From NCBI RefSeq assembly GCF_003063645.1, contig NZ_NESJ01000005.1:1-64000 (forward strand): a DNA stretch of 64,000 bases, in the 5' to 3' direction. The translations under genes were made by a program, and so were the position numbers. The first letter of the stretch is position 1. Every line of letters begins with the position of its first letter. The notes under the pieces were generated by a model. That model did no database searches. It saw only the letters and a program-made list of their open reading frames with translations, and was not told where the DNA came from. Shown here piece by piece: positions 30,778-39,144 of this stretch. The DNA comes from Limnohabitans sp. 2KL-51. GTDB taxonomy: Bacteria; Pseudomonadota; Gammaproteobacteria; Burkholderiales; Burkholderiaceae_C.

Positions 30778-33002
30778 GTCGATGCTCCTTGGTTCTTGAC
30801 ACCATTGACATCAATGCCACGCGACAACTTGTCAATCATTTCCTGCTTGGGTCCAATGGCCACGCATTGGCCACTGTCGACGACGGCAATCAAATCCACC
30901 CACTCCAGGAGTTGGGGCCTGTGGGTGGCCATCAGGAGTGTTCGTCCTTGCAACCAATCCTTCAGGACAGCGATGACGCGCGCTTCTGTGTTTTGGTCCA
31001 TGTTGGAGGTAGGCTCGTCCATGAAAACCAATTGAGGGTTGCGCAGCATCATGCGAGCGATGGAGAGCAATTGGCGTTGGCCACCCGACAACCCACCCCC
31101 CGCTTCAGTGACAGGCATGTCCAAGCCCAGCGGGTGAGTGGCGACGATGTCATAAATATTCAAAGCTTTGAGCACTTCAATGATCTTGACATCGGTGATC
31201 CAGCTGTCGGCCAGGATCAAGTTGTCGCGCACAGTGCCCATGAACAACTGTGGGTCTTGGCCCACGTAACCTATGCGGCTGCGAACCTCGCTGGGCTCGA
31301 TTTGCTGCAAATCCACGCCGTCGAGTCGAATACTGCCGGCACCGGGGGCATAAAGACCCGCCATCAACCGCAACAAGGTGCTTTTGCCACTGCCGACGCG
31401 GCCGAGCATGGCGACTTTTTGACCCGGGCCAATTTGAATAGACAACTTTTTGATCACCGGGATCTTGTGTTCGCCAGGGTATGCAAACTCAAGTGCATCG
31501 GCTTGTAGCGCCCCTTGGATACTGTCGGGGACTAAATAATTTCGACCATGGACGCGATCGCGAGGACGCTTCATCAGGCCATCCAGTGTTTCCAACGACG
31601 TGGCAGCTTGCTGGTAACGAGATGCCAAGGACATGACGCTGGCCAAAGGCGCAATGGCACGCCCCGCCAAAATCACCGATGCGATCAGACCACCCAAGGT
31701 CAACTGGTTGGCGTGGATGAGGTAAACACCACCCACCACCATGGCCACTGTGATCATTTGCTGAACCGATGTGGTCAGCCCCATGATCCAGTTGGTCAAA
31801 CTGCGAATACGTTTGTAGGAGTCGGCACCCGCTAGGTTGGACATTTCCCAGCGCCGCTGCAAATAGCTTTCGGCGTTATGGGCTTTGAGCAATTCGAGGT
31901 TGAGGACAGACTCCACCAAAACGCTTTGCTTGTCACCCGACTCCTTCATATTCTCCCGCATGGCGGTCATCAACGGCTTTTGTGCCAGCAACCCGATGAT
32001 GATCAATACAGGTACGGCCAGAGCAGGGATCCAGACCAGTGGACCTCCTACCATGGCGATCAAGGCCAGAAACATCAAGACGAAAGGCATATCCGCCAAC
32101 AGGACGAGAGAGGCCGATGAGAAGAAATCACGCAAGGATTCGAAGTCCCTCATGGAGCTGGCAAAAATACCTGCAGACTGGGGTCGATGCTCCAGGCGAA
32201 TGGCCATGATCTCGCGCAAGAGCGTTGCGTTGATGGCCAGATCAGCCTTTTTGCCCCCCAGATCGACCAGGCGGGCTTTGAGCCAGCGCATGATGAATTC
32301 CAGGAAAATAGCGACAGATGTGCCAATGGCCAAGGTCCACAAGGAAGTGTAGGCACCCGTCGGCACCACACGGTCGTAAACGTTCATGGTGAAAAAGATC
32401 GAGGCCAGCGTGAGGACGTTGGCCACCACAGTGGCCACCATGGACTCCACGTAAAAAGCACGAAAGCGCCACAGCGTTCCCCAAAACCAGTTGAAGGCAG
32501 AGCCTTGCATGGGGGTCAAGGTTTGGTCATGACGCGTCGGTGGCAGTTTCAGGGCCAAGACCTCGGGGCGTGCCAAGGCTTGTAATTCGGCCATAGAAAT
32601 CCGTTGGTCCTCCATGCCTTTGTCTGCCCACAAGACGATGGCTTCGTCGCCTTGAATGTGGCGCAGGACACAGGCGCGTCCGTCGATCAAGGGCATCAAC
32701 ACGGGGAGAACGTAGGGTGGAATCTCGGACAAGCGAACCTTTGACCACGCGGCCATCAAGCCGTTTTTGTGGGCCATGTCGGGGTAAGCGGACAAGGGCA
32801 CTCGGTTTCGACTGTCGAGAGCAAATCCCGCTCGCATCACTTGATAGTGAACGGGCCGCCCCAACAGTTTCGCGGCCATGGTCATGCACAGCAGCAAGGG
32901 GTCGGCCATCGCGTCAGATCCCTGGGTAGGGCGATGCGGGGCATCGTCTATGGTGTGGGATGAAGTACCGCCCGTGGTGGGCAATGGAATCAATTTGGCC
33001 AT
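30774..33002 (-). CDS. Type I secretion ABC transporter (LapB/HlyB-like)
   Basis: 742 aa. An N-terminal C39-like domain (residues ~35-150) lacks the catalytic Cys, as in HlyB/LapB where it binds the unfolded substrate. Six membrane helices follow (~160-450), then the ATPase domain with Walker A GRVGSGKST (~535), signature LSGGQRQLLSIARMM (~635) and Walker B LVFMDEPTSNMD. This class exports RTX toxins and giant adhesins. No substrate gene is in the window. Confidence 0.96.
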   Translation of the reverse strand: MAKLIPLPTTGGTSSHTIDDAPHRPTQGSDAMADPLLLCMTMAAKLLGRPVHYQVMRAGFALDSRNRVPLSAYPDMAHKNGLMAAWSKVRLSEIPPYVLPVLMPLIDGRACVLRHIQGDEAIVLWADKGMEDQRISMAELQALARPEVLALKLPPTRHDQTLTPMQGSAFNWFWGTLWRFRAFYVESMVATVVANVLTLASIFFTMNVYDRVVPTGAYTSLWTLAIGTSVAIFLEFIMRWLKARLVDLGGKKADLAINATLLREIMAIRLEHRPQSAGIFASSMRDFESLRDFFSSASLVLLADMPFVLMFLALIAMVGGPLVWIPALAVPVLIIIGLLAQKPLMTAMRENMKESGDKQSVLVESVLNLELLKAHNAESYLQRRWEMSNLAGADSYKRIRSLTNWIMGLTTSVQQMITVAMVVGGVYLIHANQLTLGGLIASVILAGRAIAPLASVMSLASRYQQAATSLETLDGLMKRPRDRVHGRNYLVPDSIQGALQADALEFAYPGEHKIPVIKKLSIQIGPGQKVAMLGRVGSGKSTLLRLMAGLYAPGAGSIRLDGVDLQQIEPSEVRSRIGYVGQDPQLFMGTVRDNLILADSWITDVKIIEVLKALNIYDIVATHPLGLDMPVTEAGGGLSGGQRQLLSIARMMLRNPQLVFMDEPTSNMDQNTEARVIAVLKDWLQGRTLLMATHRPQLLEWVDLIAVVDSGQCVAIGPKQEMIDKLSRGIDVNGVKNQGAST

Positions 33003-33030
33003 GTTGAATTCATGTGGGTCAGTACGTCGT

Positions 33031-34380
33031 TCATTGGGTTGGTGCAGTCACCAGACCGGGCTCGGCTGAAAATCGTTTGGCCAGTTCACCGGTTGCCGCC
33101 AGCACGCGCACACGAGCAAGACGCTCATCGTGAAAAGCGGCTCTGGCAGCACTGCGGTAACCGAAGGTGTCGGCCTGGATGTTCAAAAGATCCAGCAAGG
33201 AACGCCTGGCGACCCGAAACTGCTGGCGGTAGGCGTCAACCAGTTTGTCGCCCACAAGGGTCTGTGCACTGCCCGTATCAGAACGGCCTTTGGCCGAAGC
33301 CCACTCTTGCCAGGCAAGCGCTGCTTTTTCACGGGCCAGCAGGCGAGCTTCTTCCAATGCAAACTCTGCTGATTTCACTTGGTTGACAGCACTTTCAACC
33401 AATGCCGAGGTGCCGCCGCCGTTGTAAAAGGGTGCATTGACCTGGAGTTGGGTCAAGGCTTCTTGTTTGCCGGTCAAGATGTTGTTTTGACGTGACAGTG
33501 CCAAGTCGACGGTGGGCCAGTATTGCCCCTTGGCCTGTCGAACACTGGCCTGTGCCGCCTGGAGTTGGGCGCGAGCTTGCGCAATGGGCGCCAAGTCCTC
33601 GGAGACAAGATCAATGGCCTTGCTCAAAGAGGTGGGGATGCGTCCCAAAACACCAGAGTCGGACATGGCCGCGTCCAAGTTCATGGGACGTGCATCCATT
33701 TCGCCTTTCCAGAAGCGGCGCAAGCGTTGCATGGCTTGCGCAAAATCTGACTTGCGCTGCTGTAAAGCCAACGTGGCGTTTTCCATGCGCACCAAGGCTT
33801 GCTCGTAATCCACCCGGCGTCCAGTGTCGGCTTGGGCAATTTTTTGAATGTCGTTCAGGGTTTCGCGGTGGGCGTTCACGTTGCGCACGGCCAGGCTGTA
33901 CAAATCGGCGGTTTTGTCCCAATTGATATAGGCTTCAGCAGCCAGTTGCGCCACTTCATCCAGCGTGTTGGCTTGCTGGTATTCGGAGGCCAAAGTTAAT
34001 GCCTCTGCTCGCTGTGCTTCGGCTTCAATCTTGCCGCCTGACCAGAGGTTGACTCGGGCTGTTGGGGTGATGGCGGTTCGCTGTGTGCCAGCGGACAGGG
34101 TACCGCCATTGGCCGTCGCGCTGACGCCGAGTTGGGGGTAATGAGCGCTGCGCGCTCGTGCGATGTCGCTGCGGGCGGCTGCCGTACGTGCGGAAGCAGA
34201 CAAAACGGCAGGGTAGGTTTGTAAGGCCTGATTCACCACTTGAGGCAATGTCTGCGCATGCAACGTAACAGGCACAAGGGCGCCCACCAAAGTGAGGCAA
34301 GCGGCCGTGTAAGTGGCAAAAGACCCAAAAAAAAGCTTTTGCTGCTTTGTACACCAAAGAATGTATTTTCGACGGATCAT
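33031..34380 (-). CDS. TolC-family outer membrane channel of the type I system
   Basis: 449 aa from ATG 34380. A signal peptide (SFATYTAACLTLVGALVPVT, cleavage near LHAQ) is followed by the TolC repeat with LPQVVNQALQTYPAV, long helices and SLLDLLNIQADTFGYRSAA near the C-terminus, typical of AggA/LapE. An alternative upstream ATG would add a hydrophobic stretch before the signal peptide. First gene of the export operon. Confidence 0.93.
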   Translation of the reverse strand: MIRRKYILWCTKQQKLFFGSFATYTAACLTLVGALVPVTLHAQTLPQVVNQALQTYPAVLSASARTAAARSDIARARSAHYPQLGVSATANGGTLSAGTQRTAITPTARVNLWSGGKIEAEAQRAEALTLASEYQQANTLDEVAQLAAEAYINWDKTADLYSLAVRNVNAHRETLNDIQKIAQADTGRRVDYEQALVRMENATLALQQRKSDFAQAMQRLRRFWKGEMDARPMNLDAAMSDSGVLGRIPTSLSKAIDLVSEDLAPIAQARAQLQAAQASVRQAKGQYWPTVDLALSRQNNILTGKQEALTQLQVNAPFYNGGGTSALVESAVNQVKSAEFALEEARLLAREKAALAWQEWASAKGRSDTGSAQTLVGDKLVDAYRQQFRVARRSLLDLLNIQADTFGYRSAARAAFHDERLARVRVLAATGELAKRFSAEPGLVTAPTQ

Positions 34381-34842
34381 TGCGGGTGAAATACTATTTA
34401 CAGTAAAAATGAAATTCTCTCCAAAAAAAAAGATTGATAAAACCTCCAATTGGCGTACTCCTGCCAAATAAATAGCCAAAAATGGTGATTTCGTGAAAAA
34501 AAGATGTTGGGCACCTCAACGCTGCGGAGAAAAAAGGGGCAACGAAGGAGCTTGCTTGATGAAGAACAAGCATTAGGGCAATCTGGCAAGATCGCCCCGT
34601 ACCTGAAAGAATCTGAATTTAGATTTTCCGAAACGTCAACAGCGTTTGAAGGAGCTGATAATACTATATTAATAGTTAATATGAATATTTATTGATAAAA
34701 TAGTTATCATTTATCAATAAATATAACGTCAAGGCCAATACAGTAGAGGTGCTTCGCTTCGTCGAGAATTGAAGCGCACCGGCGAAGCCCACTCGCATCT
34801 GGGCGAATGCAAAGCGACACGCTAAAGTCAAAAAAGGCCGGA
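34381..34842 (-). promoter_or_regulatory. AT-rich leader upstream of the secretion operon
   Basis: 462 bases without a convincing gene, markedly AT-rich compared with its surroundings (especially 34610-34730). It holds a perfect 15-bp inverted repeat at 34685-34724 and two copies of ATTGATAAAA (34433-34442 and 34691-34700). A 63-codon open frame at 34504-34695 has no recognisable protein features. Confidence 0.6.
34685..34724. repeat. Perfect 15-bp inverted repeat, AT-rich
   Basis: ATATTTATTGATAAA (34685-34699) and its exact reverse complement (34710-34724) flank a 10-base spacer; within it GATAA and TTATC form a nested dyad. No T-run follows on either side. Best read as an operator-like site or hairpin about 300 bases upstream of the TolC-family gene. 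Confidence 0.75.
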
Positions 34843-35547
34843 TCAGACGCCGTAACGGTCCCGGTAGGTCTGCACAGGGGCCAAGTGGGCCAGCAACTCA
34901 GGCTGGCTCTGTCGGGCCAAAAAGGCCAGCAGGTCCGACAGCTGGGCGATGGTGCACACCTGCATGCCCAAGGTGTGGCGCACATACTGAACCGCGCTGT
35001 GCGGCACATCCTTGACCGAGCCGTCGTCTTGCTTTTCGGTGGCCATTTCCTGACGGTCCAGTGCAATCGCGATGGCATGCGGTGTGGCCCCTGCTGCCTT
35101 GATCAGCGCAATCGACTCGCGAGCAGCAGTGCCCGCGCTCATGACATCGTCCACGATCAGAACGCGTCCTTGAATGGGCGCACCCACCAATGAGCCACCT
35201 TCGCCGTGGTCCTTGGCTTCCTTACGGTTGTAGGCAAAGGGCACGTTGCGCCCCAAGCGGGCCAGTTCGATGGCCACGGCCGCACCCAGCGGGATGCCTT
35301 TGTAGGCCGGGCCGAAGATCATGTCGAACTCGATCCCACTGGTCAGCAAAGCTTTTGCATAAAATTGCGCCAGTCGGCTCAGCTTGGCGCCATCGTCAAA
35401 CAGACCGGCGTTGAAAAAGTAAGGGCTCATGCGCCCGGCTTTGGTCTTGAATTGCCCAAAGCGCAACACGCCCGAATCCACCGCAAACTGCACAAATTCC
35501 TGAGCAAGCGCCTGCATCTCGGCGCTGCTTGCCTGACCTGTCACCAT
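34843..35547 (-). CDS. pyrE: Orotate phosphoribosyltransferase
   Basis: 234 aa from ATG 35547. GRMSPYFFNAG, the PRPP-binding motif VLIVDDVMSAGTA and the YNRKEAKDHGEGG loop define PyrE, which makes OMP from orotate and PRPP. A shorter start at MQALAQEF is possible. Its start codon overlaps that of the divergent exonuclease gene. Confidence 0.96.
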   Translation of the reverse strand: MVTGQASSAEMQALAQEFVQFAVDSGVLRFGQFKTKAGRMSPYFFNAGLFDDGAKLSRLAQFYAKALLTSGIEFDMIFGPAYKGIPLGAAVAIELARLGRNVPFAYNRKEAKDHGEGGSLVGAPIQGRVLIVDDVMSAGTAARESIALIKAAGATPHAIAIALDRQEMATEKQDDGSVKDVPHSAVQYVRHTLGMQVCTIAQLSDLLAFLARQSQPELLAHLAPVQTYRDRYGV

Positions 35548-36349
35548 GGGGAAATCCTTGTTCAAACTCACCAGCCTCAACCTCAACGGCATCCGCTCGG
35601 CCACGACCAAGGGCGTTGAAGCCTGGCTGGCGCAAGAAAAACCCGATTGTATTGGCGTGCAAGAGGTCAAAGCTCAAGCCCCCGATGTGGCGGGCAAGTT
35701 TGAAGAGCTCGCGGGCCTCAAGGGGTACTTTCACTTTGCCGAGAAAAAAGGCTACTCGGGCGTGGGTGTTTACACCCGCCACGAACCCAGCGATGTGGTG
35801 GCCGGCTTTGACGGCGGCGAATTCGACGCGGAGGGCCGCTATGTGGAGCTGCGCTTTGACACGCCCACGCGCAAGATGTCCATCATCAGTTGCTACTTTC
35901 CCAGCGGCTCATCGGGCCCTGAGCGTCAGGAGGCCAAGTTCCGCTTTCTGAGTGTGATGTACCCGCACCTGATGGCCCTCAAGGGCGAGCGCGAATTCAT
36001 CGTCTGCAGCGACGTGAACATCGCGCACCAGCAGGCTGATTTGAAAAACTGGCGCAGCAACCAGAAAAACAGTGGCTTCCTGCCCGAAGAACGCGCCTGG
36101 ATGACACAGCTGACCACCGAAGGCGGTCTGGTGGACGTGTACCGCCGACTGCAGCCGCACACCACCGACGATTGCTACACCTGGTGGAGCAACCGGGGCC
36201 AAGCCTATGCCAACAACGTGGGCTGGCGGCTGGACTACCACCTGGCCACACCTGCTGTGGCCGAGAAGGCCCGCACCGAGCACATCTACAAGGGTGAGAA
36301 GTTCTCGGACCACGCCCCGATCACGATCGGCTACGACATGAGTTTGTGA
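35546..36349 (+). CDS. Exodeoxyribonuclease III (AP endonuclease family)
   Basis: 267 aa if ATG 35546 is used; a TTG at 35558 (protein starting FKLTSLNLNGIRSA), preceded by GGGGAAATCC, is an equally good start. Catalytic motifs are NLNGIRS, QEVKAQ, CSDVNIAHQ, RLDYHLATP and SDHAPI. It nicks DNA 5' to abasic sites and has 3'-5' exonuclease activity. Confidence 0.95.
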   Translation: MGKSLFKLTSLNLNGIRSATTKGVEAWLAQEKPDCIGVQEVKAQAPDVAGKFEELAGLKGYFHFAEKKGYSGVGVYTRHEPSDVVAGFDGGEFDAEGRYVELRFDTPTRKMSIISCYFPSGSSGPERQEAKFRFLSVMYPHLMALKGEREFIVCSDVNIAHQQADLKNWRSNQKNSGFLPEERAWMTQLTTEGGLVDVYRRLQPHTTDDCYTWWSNRGQAYANNVGWRLDYHLATPAVAEKARTEHIYKGEKFSDHAPITIGYDMSL

Positions 36350-36380
36350 CTTGTGGCGTGGTGCGCACTGGATCCCGGGT

Positions 36381-36400
36381 CTTCGCCCGAGATGACAAAA
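36381..36400 (+). repeat. Short repeat CTTCGCCCGAGATGACAAAA, copy 1
   Basis: The 20-base sequence here recurs exactly at 48563-48582. It lies in the gap after the exonuclease gene, next to GGATCCCGGGT, the pattern of dispersed palindromic repeats with ...GATGACAAA ends. Confidence 0.7.
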
Positions 36401-36433
36401 GTTTCATGGATGTTTCAATTTCATTGGGCCGGA

Positions 36434-37207
36434 TCAATGGCGCGTGTACGTCAGCATACGGCCCTTGTAAGCCTCCACGCCGTCGTGTGCGGCCTGGTCC
36501 AGCACCTGTTCATGCATCGCAAAACCCTCATGCGCCATGTGTTTGTGAAAGGCGGCGCGGTTGCCCCGGTTGGGGTCGATCACCCAGATCTCTGAACTGC
36601 GGGCGGCGTGTTCAACAATGAACTGAGCCAGCGTGCCCGCATCATCGCGTTCGTAGAGGATATCGCTGCCCACGATCAGGTCATATTCACCGCACACGGC
36701 CGCATCCTTGGCCTCTGTCAGCACAGGCAAGCCGTCTTGGCGAAGCGCGGCCGTGCCCCACAAACCGTGCCGGTAAGTGATGGGGGAGAGGCCATTGATG
36801 CGCGTGTTCTCGTCCAAAAACGCATGGGTTAGCGGGTGGCAATCACTGGCTGTGACCAGCGCGCCGCGGCGGTGCGCCACCAGGCTGGACAATGCCAAGC
36901 CGCAACCGATTTCCAAAATGCGCTCCCCCGTCACGGGGCGGCGTGCCATGCGTTCGGCCATGCGGATGCCCGAGGGCCACAAGAGGCCGAAAAGGGGCCA
37001 ATTGGCTGAGGAAATGCCCAAGTTAAGGGCCTCGTCCAAAGGGTCGTGGAACTGGTTTTTATCGAGCAAGGAACGGATGAGCAGGTCATCCACGCCCGAA
37101 ACCGCGATGCATTCCTGACGGGTCAGGTAGCCGGGTGAACTGGTTTGCAAAAAAACAATCGTTGCAGCGCGCAAGCCAATGATCAAAAGGCGCTGGCTGA
37201 TGAGCAA
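36434..37207 (-). CDS. SAM-dependent methyltransferase (METTL/NNMT-like)
   Basis: 257 aa. Motif I is ILEIGCGLALSSLVAHRRGA, followed by TASDCHPL, and the post-motif YDLIVGSDILYERDD fits the methyltransferase-16 group that methylates proteins or small molecules. The substrate is not evident. The start is uncertain; the first ~30 residues may not be translated. Confidence 0.85.
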   Translation of the reverse strand: MLISQRLLIIGLRAATIVFLQTSSPGYLTRQECIAVSGVDDLLIRSLLDKNQFHDPLDEALNLGISSANWPLFGLLWPSGIRMAERMARRPVTGERILEIGCGLALSSLVAHRRGALVTASDCHPLTHAFLDENTRINGLSPITYRHGLWGTAALRQDGLPVLTEAKDAAVCGEYDLIVGSDILYERDDAGTLAQFIVEHAARSSEIWVIDPNRGNRAAFHKHMAHEGFAMHEQVLDQAAHDGVEAYKGRMLTYTRH

Positions 37208-37268
37208 TGTACACCAGGCCTAGCAGAGTGGGATGCCTTGCACCTTGGCTTTTGGGATAATCCGGAGC

Positions 37269-37910
37269 ATGCTGCAATACCAAACCATTCCCGTCACGCC
37301 CTTCCAGCAAAACTGTTCTCTCGTTTGGGACGACCAGAGTCGCCAGGCGGCGGTCGTTGATCCGGGGGGCGATCTGGATTTGATTTTGGACGCCGTGCGC
37401 CGCCATGGCGTCACGCTGGAGCAAATCTGGATCACCCATGGCCATCTGGACCACGCTTCGGGCACGGCCGACCTGGCCGAACAACTGGGGGGCTTGCCCA
37501 TCATTGGGCCGCATCCTGCAGACCAGTTCTGGATCGATGGATTGCCTGCGGCGGCAGCGGCTTATGGGTTTCCGCCTGCGCGGGTCTTCAAGCCCACGCG
37601 CTGGCTGGCCGATGGTGACACCGTCACGCTGGGGTCACACACTTTGCAGGTGCGCCACTGCCCGGGCCACACGCCCGGCCATGTGGTGTTTTATTCGCCT
37701 GAAATCAAGCGCGCTTTTGTGGGCGATGTGTTGTTTGCGGGCAGCATTGGCCGCACCGATTTTCCGCAAGGCAATCACGACGATCTGATCGCCAGCATCA
37801 CTCAGCGTCTGTGGCCCATGGGCCATGACACGGTGTTCATTCCAGGGCACGGACCGGAAAGCACCTTTGGGCGTGAGCGGCAGAGCAACCCCTACGTTCG
37901 GGACAAGTGA
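37269..37910 (+). CDS. MBL-fold metallo-hydrolase (glyoxalase II-like)
   Basis: 213 aa from ATG 37269 (MLQYQTIPVTPFQQNCSLVW). The zinc-binding motif THGHLDHASG (His57, His59, Asp61, His62), HCPGHTPGH and FVGDVLFAGSIGRTD match the YcbL-like branch of the glyoxalase II superfamily. Predicted substrates are thioesters. Confidence 0.93.
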   Translation: MLQYQTIPVTPFQQNCSLVWDDQSRQAAVVDPGGDLDLILDAVRRHGVTLEQIWITHGHLDHASGTADLAEQLGGLPIIGPHPADQFWIDGLPAAAAAYGFPPARVFKPTRWLADGDTVTLGSHTLQVRHCPGHTPGHVVFYSPEIKRAFVGDVLFAGSIGRTDFPQGNHDDLIASITQRLWPMGHDTVFIPGHGPESTFGRERQSNPYVRDK

Positions 37911-37949
37911 GACCTAGCTGCAGCTCATTACAGCTTGCTAGCAAGCGCT

Positions 37950-38015
37950 CCCGTCACCGCGAGGAGCGAAGCGACGCGGCAGTCCATGGATTGCTTCGTG
38001 CCTCGCAATGACGGG
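37950..38015. repeat. Palindromic dispersed repeat (family R1), copy 1
   Basis: Ends CCCGTCACCGCGAGG and CCTCGCAATGACGGG are near-perfect inverted repeats (13/15), enclosing GAGCGAAGCGACGCGGCAGT and CCATGGATTGCTTCGTG. It follows the MBL-fold gene. Confidence 0.85.
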
Positions 38016-38077
38016 ATGGGATACAAGTTTGCTTTGCACTGTGTTCTGACGAACGTTGCAGCTGCCTAACACGTACC

Positions 38078-38117
38078 CCCGTCACTGCGAGGAGCGAAGC
38101 GACGCGGCAGTCTATGG
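38078..38117. repeat. Repeat family R1, copy 2 (half element)
   Basis: CCCGTCACTGCGAGGAGCGA followed by AGCGACGCGGCAGTCTATGG repeats the left half of copy 1. It ends 15 bases before the M48 peptidase stop codon. Confidence 0.85.
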
Positions 38118-38132
38118 TGCTATGACCGTTGC

Positions 38133-39023
38133 TCAGCCCCGACGCGCTTGTTCGTAGAGGTGCTGCACCTTGGGCAGGTTGGCCTGCAGCTCTTCGATGC
38201 GGTTGTTGCCACTGGGGTGGGTGGACAAAAACGATGGCCCGCCATTGCCACTGGCCGCTTGCATCTTTTGCCACAAAGTCACGCTGGCTTCGGGCCGGTA
38301 GCCGCCACGCGCTGCGATTTCCAGACCCACCAGGTCGGACTCGGTTTCGTCGTCGCGGCTGTACTTCAAGGTGAGCAATTGGGTGCCCAAACTGGCGGCC
38401 ACATCACCCAAAGAGCCCAGTCCCAACAATTGCGAAGCGATTGACAAGCCTATGCCGGTGGCCTGGGTTTTGGCCAAGCGCTCGCGGGCGTGTTCGCGCA
38501 GGGCGTGTGCCATCTCATGCCCCATGATCATGGCCACTTCGTCGTCGTTCAGGCGCAACTGATCCAGGATGCCGGTGTAAAACGCGATCTTGCCGCCGGG
38601 CATGCACCAGGCATTGATCTGCTTGCTGCCGATCAGATTGACCTGCCACTTCCAATCACGTGCGCGCTGGTTCCAGGGCGTGGTGTGCGGGATGAGTTTT
38701 TGGGCGATGGCGTGCAGACGTTGCAGTTGCGGGTGACCATCGGACGCCAATGCGTTTTGAGCGCGGGCTTCTGCCAAGACTTTCGCGTATTGCTGGCGGG
38801 CCGAATTTTCCAGTGTCTCGGCCGGAACCAGTTTGCGCAAACTTGAGGACGAGCCCACATCGACCTGGGCCATTGCGGAGCCTGCAGCGCCCGCACCAGC
38901 GGCCAAGAGGAAGGCCCGGCGGGCTTGCCAGCGCGGCGATGAAGGGGCCGCAGCGTCGATGTCGGTGTCAGCGTGGGCGTGGGCGTGGGCGGCGGAGGTT
39001 TTGAGGTTGCAAATAAAGCACAT
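38133..39023 (-). CDS. M48-family zinc metallopeptidase, Tat-exported
   Basis: 296 aa from ATG 39023. The zinc motif HEMAH (His169-His173) and third-ligand region DDETESD (Glu226) are intact, and the end STHPSGNNRIEEL matches LoiP/YcaL-type M48C peptidases of the cell envelope. A twin-arginine-like signal QARRAFLLAAGAGAAG lies at ~33-48. It is preceded by a CxxC (MCFIC) and an Ala-His repeat (AAHAHAHADTD), unusual before a signal peptide; the true start could be further in. Confidence 0.9.
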   Translation of the reverse strand: MCFICNLKTSAAHAHAHADTDIDAAAPSSPRWQARRAFLLAAGAGAAGSAMAQVDVGSSSSLRKLVPAETLENSARQQYAKVLAEARAQNALASDGHPQLQRLHAIAQKLIPHTTPWNQRARDWKWQVNLIGSKQINAWCMPGGKIAFYTGILDQLRLNDDEVAMIMGHEMAHALREHARERLAKTQATGIGLSIASQLLGLGSLGDVAASLGTQLLTLKYSRDDETESDLVGLEIAARGGYRPEASVTLWQKMQAASGNGGPSFLSTHPSGNNRIEELQANLPKVQHLYEQARRG

Positions 39024-39144
39024 GGTATGCAAATCATAACGAATGCAGCGGGTCTTGAATACTTTCACGCATTCGATTCGTTGGCAAATGTCAGCGGCTG
39101 CAAGTCACCCAGCCGTTGGGCCTTGTGCAGTTGATAATCCGCCA

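Noticed and set aside
34504..34695. 63-codon plus-strand frame in the AT-rich leader
   Set aside because: No ribosome-binding site, odd composition and it runs into the inverted repeat; more likely regulatory DNA.
28685..34842. Integrative element attached at tRNA-Arg
   Set aside because: No integrase and no second copy of the tRNA 3' end found near 34.4-34.9 kb; kept only as a weak hypothesis.
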